Shown here: in pieces, positions 1-6,931 of the stretch | Layout of the letters: each line of letters starts with the position of its first letter | Numbering within the stretch: position 1 is the first letter of the stretch | DNA from: Solirubrobacterales bacterium | GTDB lineage: Bacteria; Actinomycetota; Thermoleophilia; Solirubrobacterales; Solirubrobacteraceae | Direction of reading: 5' to 3' | Length of the DNA stretch: 14,450 nt | Assembly: GCA_003244035.1 (NCBI GenBank) | Contig: QHBV01000253.1 | Coordinates: 1 to 14,450, forward strand | Made by a program: the position numbers and the translations under genes | The notes under the pieces: model-generated | Seen by the model: the letters and a program-made list of their open reading frames with translations, nothing else | Database searches by the model: none | What the model was told of the DNA's origin: nothing

Positions 1-395
1 TCGTGCCGCTCTCGTTCATCCCGTTTCACACGCTGCTTGGGCGCACTCACGGGGTCGGGGAGATCTCGCGGGAGGAGAACCTCAAGCACACGGCGGCGTT
101 CAGGCTCGCGCTCGGGCGCACGGTCACGAACCTCCAGGCGAGCTGGGTCAAGATGGGGCTCGACGCGGCCACCGAGGCGCTGCGCTGGGGTGTCAACGAC
201 CTCGGCGGGACGCTGATGGAGGAGTCGATCTCGCGGATGGCGGGCAGCCGGCACGGCGTCCGGCTCGAGCCCTCCGAGCTCGTCGCCGCGGCCCATCGTG
301 CCGGTCGCCCGGCGGCCGAGCGCACGACCCTGTACGAGATCCGGAGGCGGTACGAGCCGGGGCGAGTGGAGGCCGACGCGGGCGCCCCTGCTTAG
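1..395 (+). CDS. fbiC: FO synthase, CofH/FbiC C-terminal part (5' end outside window)
   Basis: The reading frame is open from the window edge to a TAG at 393-395 and encodes about 130 residues. They match the C-terminal end of the radical-SAM CofH half of 7,8-didemethyl-8-hydroxy-5-deazariboflavin (FO) synthase, which makes the F420 chromophore from tyrosine and a flavin-pathway diaminouracil. Recognisable stretches are PLSFIPFHTLLGRTHG near the start, NLQASWVKMGLDAATEALRWG in the middle and NDLGGTLMEESISRMAG after it, then the usual TTLYEIRRRY ending. The radical-SAM CxxxCxxC cluster site lies upstream and is not visible. I therefore cannot tell a fused FbiC from a stand-alone CofH. The GTG at position 3 is an internal codon, not a start. 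The family call is very secure; the symbol is less so. Confidence 0.93.
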   Translation, partial: VPLSFIPFHTLLGRTHGVGEISREENLKHTAAFRLALGRTVTNLQASWVKMGLDAATEALRWGVNDLGGTLMEESISRMAGSRHGVRLEPSELVAAAHRAGRPAAERTTLYEIRRRYEPGRVEADAGAPA

Positions 396-431
396 GTTTG
401 CCTTCGGCCGTTCCGGGAAGATCTGGTCACG

Positions 432-1382
432 ATGCTCGAGCTGAAAGGCCTCACGCGCCGCTACGGTGATGTGGTCGCGCTGGACGAGCTGACGTTCACC
501 GTCCCGCCGGGGCAGGTGTTCGGCTTCCTCGGTCCCAACGGCGCGGGCAAGACGACGGCGATGCGGGCGGTGTTCGGCCTGGTCAAGCTCGACCGCGGCG
601 AGGTCCGCTGGCGGGGTGGCGCGATCAAGGAGCGCGAGCGGCGGGGGTTTGGCTACATGCCCGAGGAGCGGGGGCTGTATCCGGGCATGCGGGTGCACGA
701 GCAACTGGCCTTCCTGGGTCGCCTGCACGGCCTGCGGGCCGTGCAGGCGGACGACGCCGCGATGCACTGGACCGAGCGCCTCGGTCTCTCCGAGCGGTGC
801 GAGGACAAGCTCGAATCACTCTCGCTTGGCAACCAGCAGCGGGTGCAGCTGGCGGCGGCGCTGGTGCACTCGCCCAGCCTGCTGGTGCTGGATGAGCCGT
901 TCTCCGGTCTGGACCCGGTGGCGGTCGACACGATGAGCGCGATCCTCTCCGAGCGCGCCGCCGCCGGCGCGACGGTGCTGTTCTCCAGCCACCAGCTCGA
1001 TCTCGTCGAGCACCTGTGCGAGGCGGTCGCGATCGTCGACCGCGGGCGTCTGGTGGCGGGTGGCACCGTCGAGGAGCTCGGACGATCCGGTCAGCGCCGG
1101 CTGCTCGTGCGGGTCGCCTCGGACCGAGCCGGCGACTGGACGCGCGACGGGTTGGCCGGCGCCGAGCGTACCGCCGTGGCGGCTGACGGGACGGTGACGC
1201 TGGCGCTCAGCCCGGACGCCGATCCCCAGGCGGTGCTCGACACCGCGCGCCGGGCCGGCGCGGTCGAGCACTTCTCGCTCGCTCGCCGCCGGCTCTCGGA
1301 GGTGTTCCGCGATGCCGTCGGGCTGGCGGAAGCTCCCGCGGAGCTGATGGCGCCGGCGGGTGCCCAGGCGGCGAGGGCGTGA
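432..1382 (+). CDS. ABC transporter ATP-binding protein, NatA/DrrA-like exporter type
   Basis: This is the cytoplasmic ATPase of an ABC-2 type exporter, 316 aa. Walker A is GPNGAGKT at residues 34-41. The usual Q-loop glutamine is replaced in YMPEERGLYPGM (about 75-86), a variant typical of NatA-like proteins. The signature is SLSLGNQQR (129-137) instead of LSGGQ, Walker B is LLVLDEP (150-156), and the switch histidine is H187 in SSHQ. After about residue 220 comes a C-terminal regulatory tail typical of DrrA/NatA proteins. The ATG at 432 gives a normal N-terminus (MLELKGLTRRYG). Its stop overlaps the permease GTG start as GTGA, so the pair is translationally coupled. The substrate cannot be read from the sequence; sodium, drugs or lipids are all possible. 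It begins 36 nt after the FO synthase gene, with no terminator seen between them. Confidence 0.93.
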   Translation: MLELKGLTRRYGDVVALDELTFTVPPGQVFGFLGPNGAGKTTAMRAVFGLVKLDRGEVRWRGGAIKERERRGFGYMPEERGLYPGMRVHEQLAFLGRLHGLRAVQADDAAMHWTERLGLSERCEDKLESLSLGNQQRVQLAAALVHSPSLLVLDEPFSGLDPVAVDTMSAILSERAAAGATVLFSSHQLDLVEHLCEAVAIVDRGRLVAGGTVEELGRSGQRRLLVRVASDRAGDWTRDGLAGAERTAVAADGTVTLALSPDADPQAVLDTARRAGAVEHFSLARRRLSEVFRDAVGLAEAPAELMAPAGAQAARA

Positions 1383-2563
1383 ACGCCGCGTGGTGGGAGC
1401 CGACGTGGTTGATCGCCCGGCGCGAGATCGCCGAGCGCTCCCGCGCCAAGTCCTTCCGGATCGTCACCGTCGTGCTCATGCTCGCGGTCGCGGCGGCGGT
1501 GGTGATCCCGGCGCTCGTCGGCCACCACCAAAAGACCGAGAAGGTCGGCGTGCTCGGTGCTAGCGATCCCGCGATCACCCGCGCTGCGCTCGAAGCCGGT
1601 CGCGTCACCGGCAACCGCGTCTCGGTGGCTCCGGTGGCGAGCCTCGATGTGGCACATAGGCTCCTGCGTGCGGGCACGCTGGCCGCGGTGGTGGTGGACG
1701 GTCGCGAGGTTCTGATCAAGCAGCAGCCGATCTCCGGCACGAGCTCTTCGAGCGCCACTTTTCCCGGTGCGCTCGCGCAGCTCGTCGTGCTCGAGCGCCG
1801 GCTCGCCCCGGGAACCGCCGCCTCCGCGCTCACAGGCGGCACCGGCCTGCCCGTGCGGGGCGTGCAGCCGCCCCCGCGGAGCGTCGCGAGTCGCTTCACC
1901 GCGCTCGGGGTCAACCTGCTGATCTACATCGTGATCTTCTTCTACGGGATGCGGATCACGCAGGCGGTGGGCGAGGAGAAGACCAGCCGGGTGGTCGAGG
2001 TGCTGCTCGCGACGGTGCGCTCGACCCAGCTGCTGACCGGCAAGCTGATCGGCTTCGCGGCGATCGCGCTGGCGCAGATGCTCGCGGCCGGCGTGGCCTT
2101 CGCGGTCCTCGCCGTGGCCGTCGGATCACACGCGATCCGAGGCTCTGCCGGCGGCGTCGTGCTGGTCGGCGCGCTGTGGCTCGTGCTCGGCTTCGGCCTG
2201 TACTGCTCGGCCTTCGCCGCCGCCGGGTCGATGATCACCCGGCAATCCGACGCCCCCAACGCCGCGTTGCCGCTGCTGATCCCGCTGATCGTCGCCTACT
2301 CGCTCTCGAACAGCGCTCTGTTCGGGGGGTCCAGCTCCTTCTTCCACGTGCTCGCGTTCATCCCCTGGACCGCCCCGATCGCGATGACGACGATGTTCGC
2401 GGTCGGCGCCGCGCCGGTCTGGCAGGTGCTGGTCTCGGCGCTGCTGTGCATCGTCGCGACGGTCGGGACGGCCAAGCTGGCGGGCGTCGTCTACCAGCGG
2501 TCGGTGATGCGCACCGGGGCGCGCGTGAAGCTGCGCCAGGTGCTGAGGCCGGGGGCTGCGTGA
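1379..2563 (+). CDS. ABC-2 type exporter permease, NatB-like
   Basis: This 394-aa membrane protein is the permease partner of the ATPase at 432-1382. One membrane helix lies at about 27-47. An extracytoplasmic domain of about 125 residues follows, then five or six helices at roughly 174-193, 224-248, 258-282, 294-316, 322-345 and 349-372. The cytoplasmic coupling stretch after the second helix (GEEKTSRVVEVLLATVRST, about 198-216) is characteristic of NatB/ABC-2 permeases. The GTG start at 1379 overlaps the ATPase TGA by four bases. It ends 36 nt from the convergent sigma factor gene; no obvious hairpin terminator was seen in that gap. Substrate unknown. Confidence 0.9.
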   Translation: MNAAWWEPTWLIARREIAERSRAKSFRIVTVVLMLAVAAAVVIPALVGHHQKTEKVGVLGASDPAITRAALEAGRVTGNRVSVAPVASLDVAHRLLRAGTLAAVVVDGREVLIKQQPISGTSSSSATFPGALAQLVVLERRLAPGTAASALTGGTGLPVRGVQPPPRSVASRFTALGVNLLIYIVIFFYGMRITQAVGEEKTSRVVEVLLATVRSTQLLTGKLIGFAAIALAQMLAAGVAFAVLAVAVGSHAIRGSAGGVVLVGALWLVLGFGLYCSAFAAAGSMITRQSDAPNAALPLLIPLIVAYSLSNSALFGGSSSFFHVLAFIPWTAPIAMTTMFAVGAAPVWQVLVSALLCIVATVGTAKLAGVVYQRSVMRTGARVKLRQVLRPGAA

Positions 2564-2599
2564 TTGCGCCCCGAGGTGCCGCCGGCGGTCGCCCCATCG

Positions 2600-3757
2600 T
2601 CACAGTTCGCGGAGCCGGCGCTCGAGGAAGTGGCGCTCCGCCTCGCTCGGGGTGAGAGCGAGCGCTCGCTCGTACGCCGTCCGCGCCTCCTCGGCGCGTC
2701 CCGTCCTGCGCAGCAGCTCGGCCCGGGTCGAGTGCAGGTATTGATAACCGTCGAGCTCGAGTCGATCGACGATCCGCAAGGCCGCCTCAGGCCCCTGGTC
2801 ATGGGCTACCGCCACAGCCAGGTTGAGCTCGACGACCGGGGATCGCATGAGTCGTGCCAGCTCGCGGTAGAGCGCCGCCACCTGCCGCCAGTCGATCGAC
2901 CGCGCGGATTGCAACGCAGCGATCGCGGCCTGCAGGACGTAGGGCTCGCGTCCGCGCAGCGCGATCGCGCGGTTGAGCAGCAGCCGCCCCTCCGCGATCT
3001 TCTCGGCGTCCCAGCGTGAGCGATCCTGATCTTCGAGCAGCACGAGCTCCTCGCCTTCGAACCGCGCGTCGCGTCTGGCGTCCTGCAGCAGCATCAGCGC
3101 GAGCAGCCCCAGAGCCTCGGGCTCGTCGGGCATCAGGTCGGTGAGCACTCGTCCAAGCCGGATCGCCTCGGCGGCGAGATCGATGCGACCGCGGTATCCG
3201 TCGTTGAAGATCAGGTAGATGACGGCATGCACGGCGACCAGCCGCTCGGGGAGCAGATGGTCTGCCGGCACCGCGAATGGGATCCCGGTCGCCTTGATCT
3301 TGGCCTTCGCCCGCGACAGGCGCCGCTTCATCGCCTCAGTCGAGACGAGGAAGGCACGCGCGATCTCTCCGGTGGTCAATCCGCCGAGGGCTCGCAGCGT
3401 CAGCGCCACCTGCAACTCGGTCGCGAGCGCGGGATGGCAGCAGGTGAACAGCAACTCGAGCCGCTCGTCGGGGATCGTGGTCTCATCCATCTGCTCCTCC
3501 ACCGCCTCTCGCACGTCGAGCAGCCGGGTCTTATGCGCCAGCCTCCGCTCGCGGCGCACCCGGTCGATCGCCCGGTTGCGTGCCGTGATCAGCAGCCATG
3601 CGCCGGGGTTGGGTGGCCTGCCGTCGCGCGGCCAACGCTCGGCGGCGATCGCGAACGCCTCCGCGGCGGCCTCCTCGGCGAGATCGAAATCGCCGAGGAG
3701 GCCGATCAGCGAGGCCAGTAGCCGGCCCCACTCCTGGCGGAAGACCTGCTCTAGCAG
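2600..3757 (-). CDS. ECF sigma factor with DUF6596/TPR-like C-terminal extension (ECF42-type)
   Basis: This RNA polymerase sigma factor is about 385 aa when read from a CTG at 3757-3755. Sigma region 2 occupies about residues 3-75, with GDFDLAEEAAAEAFAIAAERWP and NPGAWLLITARNRAIDRVRRE. Region 4 is at about 100-156, with LFTCCHPAL and the helix-turn-helix GLTTGEIARAFLVSTEAMKRRL. The remaining ~230 residues are the DUF6596 domain (ERLVAVHAVIYLIFNDGY) and TPR-like helices ending in RRTGRAEEARTAYERALAL. This architecture next to a DGPF protein is the ECF42 pattern, in which the extension is thought to replace an anti-sigma factor. The GTG at 3559-3557 is rejected as start because it is the valine of region 2 (AIDRV) and would delete most of that region. 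No ATG, GTG or TTG exists in frame further upstream before a stop near 4040. CTG is chosen because GGTGGAG (3772-3766) lies 8 nt before it. Confidence 0.88.
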   Translation of the reverse strand: MLEQVFRQEWGRLLASLIGLLGDFDLAEEAAAEAFAIAAERWPRDGRPPNPGAWLLITARNRAIDRVRRERRLAHKTRLLDVREAVEEQMDETTIPDERLELLFTCCHPALATELQVALTLRALGGLTTGEIARAFLVSTEAMKRRLSRAKAKIKATGIPFAVPADHLLPERLVAVHAVIYLIFNDGYRGRIDLAAEAIRLGRVLTDLMPDEPEALGLLALMLLQDARRDARFEGEELVLLEDQDRSRWDAEKIAEGRLLLNRAIALRGREPYVLQAAIAALQSARSIDWRQVAALYRELARLMRSPVVELNLAVAVAHDQGPEAALRIVDRLELDGYQYLHSTRAELLRRTGRAEEARTAYERALALTPSEAERHFLERRLREL

Positions 3758-3759
3758 CG

Positions 3760-4098
3760 CTACCGCTCCACCAACGGGCGGACCTCGACCGAGCCACCCA
3801 GCCGTGCCGAAGGGATCCGCGCCGCCAGCTCGAGCACCTCGTCCAGGTCCTTGGCCTCGAACACGTAGTACCCGCCGAACACCTCCTTGGTGTTGGCGAA
3901 CGGGCCGTCGGTGACGAGCGTTCCACCCGCTTGGACCCGAACGGTGGTCGCTGTCTGCACCGGCTGCAGCTGAGCGCCACCGACGCAGCGGGGATCCTCG
4001 CTGAGCGCGAAGTACTCGCCGTAGACGGCTTCGCGCTCCTCACCGGAGAGCGCCTCGTGCGATCCGGGCTTGTCGTAGATCAGAAGTGCGTACTGCAC
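3760..4098 (-). CDS. DGPF/YCII-related domain protein, partner of the ECF sigma factor
   Basis: This small cytoplasmic protein of 112 aa is in the YCII-related (DGPF) family. It begins VQYALLIYDKPG. The name-giving motif is TDGPF at 63-67, followed by ANTKEVFGGYYVFEA, and the C-terminal part is the usual DLDEVLELAARIPSARLGGSVEVRP. GTG 4098-4096 is the start because a perfect AAGGAGG (4110-4104) sits 5 nt before it; an in-frame start at 4161 would only add a non-conserved arginine-rich leader. Its stop lies directly before or over the start of the sigma factor gene, so the two are one operon. DGPF genes are typical targets and neighbours of ECF42 sigma factors. The biochemical function is not known; a stress or detoxification role is often guessed. 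Confidence 0.9.
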   Translation of the reverse strand: MQYALLIYDKPGSHEALSGEEREAVYGEYFALSEDPRCVGGAQLQPVQTATTVRVQAGGTLVTDGPFANTKEVFGGYYVFEAKDLDEVLELAARIPSARLGGSVEVRPLVER

Positions 4099-4103
4099 GG
4101 TGT

Positions 4104-4110
4104 CCTCCTT
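4104..4110 (-). promoter_or_regulatory. Ribosome binding site of the DGPF gene
   Basis: AAGGAGG on the minus strand, 5 nt before the GTG at 4098. It is the strongest Shine-Dalgarno sequence noticed in the window and fixes the start at 4098 instead of 4161. Confidence 0.8.
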
Positions 4111-4133
4111 GTTGGACTTGGTATCACCCCTAC

Positions 4134-4160
4134 GACGAACGAAGCGGCTACGAGGGGACA
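4134..4160 (-). promoter_or_regulatory. Candidate ECF-type promoter of the DGPF-sigma operon
   Basis: On the minus strand, TGTCCC (4160-4155) and CGTC (4137-4134) are separated by 17 nt. They lie 36 nt before the DGPF start. ECF42 promoters are described with a TGTCGA-like -35 and a short CG(A/T)C-like -10. The -10 and the spacing fit, but the -35 matches only in its first four bases. Autoregulation of this operon is plausible but not shown. Confidence 0.3.
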
Positions 4161-4179
4161 ATCGTGCTGGCGATCACTC

Positions 4180-4201
4180 GTTCCCCCCGAACGGGGGGAA
4201 C
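4180..4201. promoter_or_regulatory. Perfect hairpin/inverted repeat in the divergent control region
   Basis: GTTCCCCCC (4180-4188) and GGGGGGAAC (4193-4201) are perfect complements around a GAAC loop, giving a 9-bp stem. It lies between the divergent DGPF-sigma and fab operons, 50 nt before fabD, where no gene ends, so a terminator is unlikely. An operator or a folded 5' leader element is more likely. Function not established. Confidence 0.5.
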
Positions 4202-4218
4202 TCCGATCCGAGGCTGCA

Positions 4219-4230
4219 CACGTGCACGTG
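4219..4230. promoter_or_regulatory. 12-bp palindrome CACGTGCACGTG before fabD, operator candidate
   Basis: CACGTGCACGTG is a perfect 12-bp palindrome made of two CACGTG boxes, 21 nt before the fabD ATG. An A+T-rich TATAAG (4237-4242) lies just after it and could serve as a -10 element, which would put the palindrome in the promoter core. In other actinobacteria fatty-acid operons are controlled by regulators binding before fabD. This site does not match any operator I can name with confidence. Confidence 0.4.
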
Positions 4231-4251
4231 ACCGCATATAAGGTGGGAGTG

Positions 4252-5088
4252 ATGCCTAAGACCGCGATCCTGTTTCCCGGCCAGGGAAGCCAAACTCCCG
4301 ACATGCGCGACACCGTCGCGGCTGCCCGGCCTGACCTGCTCCAGCTCGCCACCGAGGTGGTCGGCGAGGATCCGTTCGCGCGCGTGGACGACGGTACCCA
4401 GTTCGCGCAGCCGGCGATCTTCTGCGCGAGCTTATCCGGGTGGGAGGCCTTGGGCCGTCCCGACGGCGACTTGATGGCGGGTCACTCGCTCGGCGAGCTG
4501 GCCGCGCTGGTGGCGGGCGGCAGCCTGCGCGAGCGCGACGGGCTCGAGCTGGTGGCGCTGCGCGGGCGGTTGATGCAGGACGCGGGCGAGCAGGCTGGGG
4601 ATGGCGGCATGCTCGCCGTGCTCGGCGCCGGCGCGGCCGAGCATGCGGCGGAGCTGGCGCAAGCCCATGGGCTGGCCGTCGCAAACGACAACTCACCCCA
4701 GCAGGTCGTGCTCTCGGGGGCGCGCTCGGCGCTGCCGGGGGCCGCGGCCGCTGCCAAGGAGCTCGGCCTGCGCGCGATCGATCTTCCAGTCACGGGCGCC
4801 TTTCACTCGCCGATGATGGCTTCTGCCGTACCCGAGCTTCAGGCGGCGCTCGAGCGGGTGTCGGTGCAGGCGCCGCGGGTCACGGTCCTCTCCGCGGTGA
4901 CCGCCGAGCCATTCGACGACGTCCGGCGTCGGCTCGCGCAGGCGCTGACGATGCCGGTGCGGTGGCGCGAGACGATGCTCGCCCTGCACGCGCTCGGCGC
5001 CGAGCGGTTCGTCGAGGTAGGGCCTGGCCGGGTGCTGAGCGGCCTGGCGAAGCGTACGCTCCGCGACGTGGAGCTCGTCGGTGCTTGA
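4252..5088 (+). CDS. fabD: Malonyl-CoA:ACP transacylase FabD
   Basis: FabD transfers malonyl from CoA to the phosphopantetheine of ACP, supplying extender units for fatty-acid elongation. The protein is 278 aa, slightly shorter than the ~300 usual in the family. Visible motifs are LFPGQGSQ (7-14), the nucleophile Ser79 in GHSLGE (77-82), the malonyl-binding arginine in ALRGRLMQ (Arg104), the second catalytic residue His185 in GAFHSP, and VEVGPGRVLSGL near the end. ATG 4252 is used; the frame stays open far upstream, but only across the oppositely oriented sigma-DGPF genes. A GGTGGGAG stretch (4242-4249) precedes the start closely. This is the first gene of the fab operon, and its stop overlaps the fabH GTG by 8 nt. 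Confidence 0.96.
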   Translation: MPKTAILFPGQGSQTPDMRDTVAAARPDLLQLATEVVGEDPFARVDDGTQFAQPAIFCASLSGWEALGRPDGDLMAGHSLGELAALVAGGSLRERDGLELVALRGRLMQDAGEQAGDGGMLAVLGAGAAEHAAELAQAHGLAVANDNSPQQVVLSGARSALPGAAAAAKELGLRAIDLPVTGAFHSPMMASAVPELQAALERVSVQAPRVTVLSAVTAEPFDDVRRRLAQALTMPVRWRETMLALHALGAERFVEVGPGRVLSGLAKRTLRDVELVGA

Positions 5089-6172
5089 GCAGATCTCAGC
5101 ACTTGCGCGCGAGCAGGCACTTGCGCCGGTCGTCGAGCACGAGCAGGCACTCGCGCCGCCAGCCGCGCGCGAGCAGACGCTCGCGCCGGCACGCCTGCGG
5201 CCGGCCGCGCGGGGCGGGGCGGCGGTCCTGGCCGTCGCCTCCGAGCTTCCGACCGGTGTGCTGGCAAACGCCGAGCTGGCCTCACGGCTGGGGGTCAGCG
5301 AGGACTGGATCCTGTCGAGGACGGGGATCCGCGAGCGGCGCCAGGCGGGTCCCGAGGAGCGCCTGAGTGACTACGCCTCCCGCGCGGGGGCCACCGCTCT
5401 CGCGCGAGCGGGCGTCTCCGCCGCCGAGCTCGACCTCGTGCTGGTCGCGACCTTGAGCCAGGACGAGCTGACCCCGAACGCGGCGCCGCTGGTCGCCTAC
5501 CAGCTAGGCGCCGAGCGAGCCGGCGCCGTCGACGTCGGCGCGGCGTGCACGTCGTTCCTCTCGGGCCTCGCACTCGGCGCCGCCCAGATCGAGAGCGAGC
5601 GGGCGGAGCTCGTGCTACTGATCGGCGCGGACTTCATCACCCGGATCACAGACTACGAGGACAAGCGCACCGCGCCGCTGTTCGCCGACGCCGCCGGCGC
5701 GGTAGTGCTCGGGCGGGACGGCGGCGAGTGCGGCGCGATCGGGCCGATCGTCCTGGGCGCCGACGGCTCGCACGCGGGAACGATCACCGTCAGCCACGCC
5801 GAGCGCAAGATCAGGATGGACGGCCCCGAGGTGTTTCGCCACGCCGTGGCGAGGATGAGCAAGGTGACGCTGCAGGCGGTCGCACGCGCGGGGCTTGCGC
5901 TTGACGACATCGACCTGTTCGTCTACCACCAAGCGAACGCCCGGATCACGCGTGCCCTTGGCGAGCGGCTCGGGCTCCCCTCCGAGCGCGTGGTCGACTG
6001 CATCGAGACGCTCGGCAACGCATCGGCAGCCACGCTTCCGGTCGCGCTCGTCGCCGCCGAGCGGGACGGACGTCTGCGGCCGGGGGCGCGAGTGCTGTTG
6101 TGCGCCTTTGGGGCCGGCTTTACCTGGGGCGGCGGCGTGATCGAGTGGGGAGGCGCGGATCGTGTCCGCTGA
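5081..6172 (+). CDS. fabH: 3-oxoacyl-ACP synthase III FabH with repeat-containing N-terminal extension
   Basis: FabH starts fatty-acid chains by condensing an acyl-CoA with malonyl-ACP. The catalytic triad is Cys156 (DVGAACTSF), His283 (VYHQANARI) and Asn313 (LGNASAA); GFTWGGGVIEW closes the thiolase fold. The core resembles normal FabH from about residue 45 (GGAAVLAVASELPTG). Before it are about 44 extra residues with three repeats of period 10: REQALAP (10-16), HEQALAP (20-26) and REQTLAP (30-36). The GTG at 5081 overlaps fabD's stop by 8 nt, and no other ATG, GTG or TTG occurs in frame before the core. The extension is therefore probably translated, unless the CTG at 5195 is used. Its role is unknown; a tether or protein contact is a guess. 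The fabG GTG overlaps its stop by 11 nt. Confidence 0.95.
   Translation: MLEQISALAREQALAPVVEHEQALAPPAAREQTLAPARLRPAARGGAAVLAVASELPTGVLANAELASRLGVSEDWILSRTGIRERRQAGPEERLSDYASRAGATALARAGVSAAELDLVLVATLSQDELTPNAAPLVAYQLGAERAGAVDVGAACTSFLSGLALGAAQIESERAELVLLIGADFITRITDYEDKRTAPLFADAAGAVVLGRDGGECGAIGPIVLGADGSHAGTITVSHAERKIRMDGPEVFRHAVARMSKVTLQAVARAGLALDDIDLFVYHQANARITRALGERLGLPSERVVDCIETLGNASAATLPVALVAAERDGRLRPGARVLLCAFGAGFTWGGGVIEWGGADRVR
5108..5197 (+). repeat. Three 30-bp tandem repeats inside fabH
   Basis: Units at 5108-5137, 5138-5167 and 5168-5197 share the core GAGCAGGCACTCGCGCCG with few substitutions (CTT for CTC in unit 1, ACG for GCA in unit 3). Each encodes a 10-residue unit of the form (R/H)EQ(A/T)LAPxxx. 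The period is exactly 30 bp, so the reading frame is kept. Confidence 0.9.
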
Positions 6173-6899
6173 GCGCGAGGGATCCGCGCTCGTGACCGGC
6201 GCCTCGCGCGGGATCGGCGCCGCGATCGCGCGGGCGCTGGCCCGCGACGGCTGGCCCGTGGGCATCAACTACCGAGCCGACATCGAGGGCGCCGAGGCAG
6301 TCGTGTCGGAGATCGAGCGCGACGGTGGTCGCGCGCTGGCACTGCAGGCCGACGTCGCCGATCCCGGTGCCGCCGAGCAGCTCTTCGCCGCGCTCGAGTC
6401 CGCGTTTGAAGCCCCGGTCCTCGTGCTGGTCAACAACGCCGGCATCAGCCGCGACGACTTGACGCCGTCGCTCGGCGACGAGGAGTGGGCAGCCGTAATC
6501 GACACCGACCTCAGCGGTCCCTTCCGGCTCACCCGCCGGGCGCTGAAGCCGATGCTGCGGGCTCGCTCGGGACGGATCGTCAACATCGCCTCGGTCGTCG
6601 GCCTGCGCGCCAACGCCGGGCAAGCCAATTACGCCGCGGCCAAGGCGGGGCTGATCGCGCTGACCAAGACCGCGGCGATCGAGGTCGCCCGGCGCGGGAT
6701 CACCGTCAACGCGGTAGCGCCCGGCTGGATCGACACCGACATGACCGCCGGGGTCTCCAGCGAGCTGCTCTCCGCGGTGCCGGCGCGACGGGCGGGGACC
6801 CCGGAGGAGGTGGCCGCATGCGTACGCTTTCTCGTATCAGACGAAGCGAGCTACGTTACTGGCGCGGTCCTCAGCGTGGACGGCGGCCTTGCCGCGTAA
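6162..6899 (+). CDS. fabG: 3-oxoacyl-ACP reductase FabG
   Basis: FabG is the NADPH-dependent short-chain dehydrogenase that reduces 3-oxoacyl-ACP to 3-hydroxyacyl-ACP. The protein is 245 aa, a usual length. The cofactor motif TGASRGIG is at 12-19 and NNAG at 91-94. The catalytic residues are Ser144 (NIASVVG), Tyr157 and Lys161 (YAAAKAG). VNAVAPGWIDTDMT and the terminal SVDGGLAA are typical FabG. The asparagine of the SDR tetrad, normally in a TNL motif, is replaced by Asp116 (DTDLSG). The GTG at 6162 overlaps the fabH stop by 11 nt. A 32-nt gap follows before the ACP gene. Confidence 0.95.
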   Translation: MSAEREGSALVTGASRGIGAAIARALARDGWPVGINYRADIEGAEAVVSEIERDGGRALALQADVADPGAAEQLFAALESAFEAPVLVLVNNAGISRDDLTPSLGDEEWAAVIDTDLSGPFRLTRRALKPMLRARSGRIVNIASVVGLRANAGQANYAAAKAGLIALTKTAAIEVARRGITVNAVAPGWIDTDMTAGVSSELLSAVPARRAGTPEEVAACVRFLVSDEASYVTGAVLSVDGGLAA

Positions 6900-6917
6900 A
6901 CGAAGAATCCAACCAAC

Positions 6918-6922
6918 AGGAG
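6918..6922 (+). promoter_or_regulatory. Ribosome binding site of acpP
   Basis: AGGAG, 9 nt before the ATG at 6932. Most fab junctions here overlap and rely on coupling. ACP has its own site in a relatively AT-rich leader (6900-6931), which fits the high ACP level a cell needs. Confidence 0.65.
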
Positions 6923-6931
6923 CAATCAGCA

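Noticed and set aside
2564..2599. Terminator between the convergent ABC permease and sigma factor genes
   Set aside because: The 36-nt gap shows only a short GCCGCCGGCGGTC-type self-complementarity without a convincing stem or T-run.
3557..3559. GTG as start of the sigma factor
   Set aside because: It is the valine within region 2 (AIDRV); using it would remove most of sigma region 2, which is clearly encoded upstream.
4099..4161. Longer DGPF start at ATG 4161
   Set aside because: It adds an arginine-rich leader unlike the family and ignores the perfect AAGGAGG placed 5 nt before GTG 4098.
3598..4251. Upstream extension of the fabD frame
   Set aside because: It lies antisense to the sigma-DGPF operon; FabD homologues start at MPKTAILFPGQGSQ, so ATG 4252 is the start.
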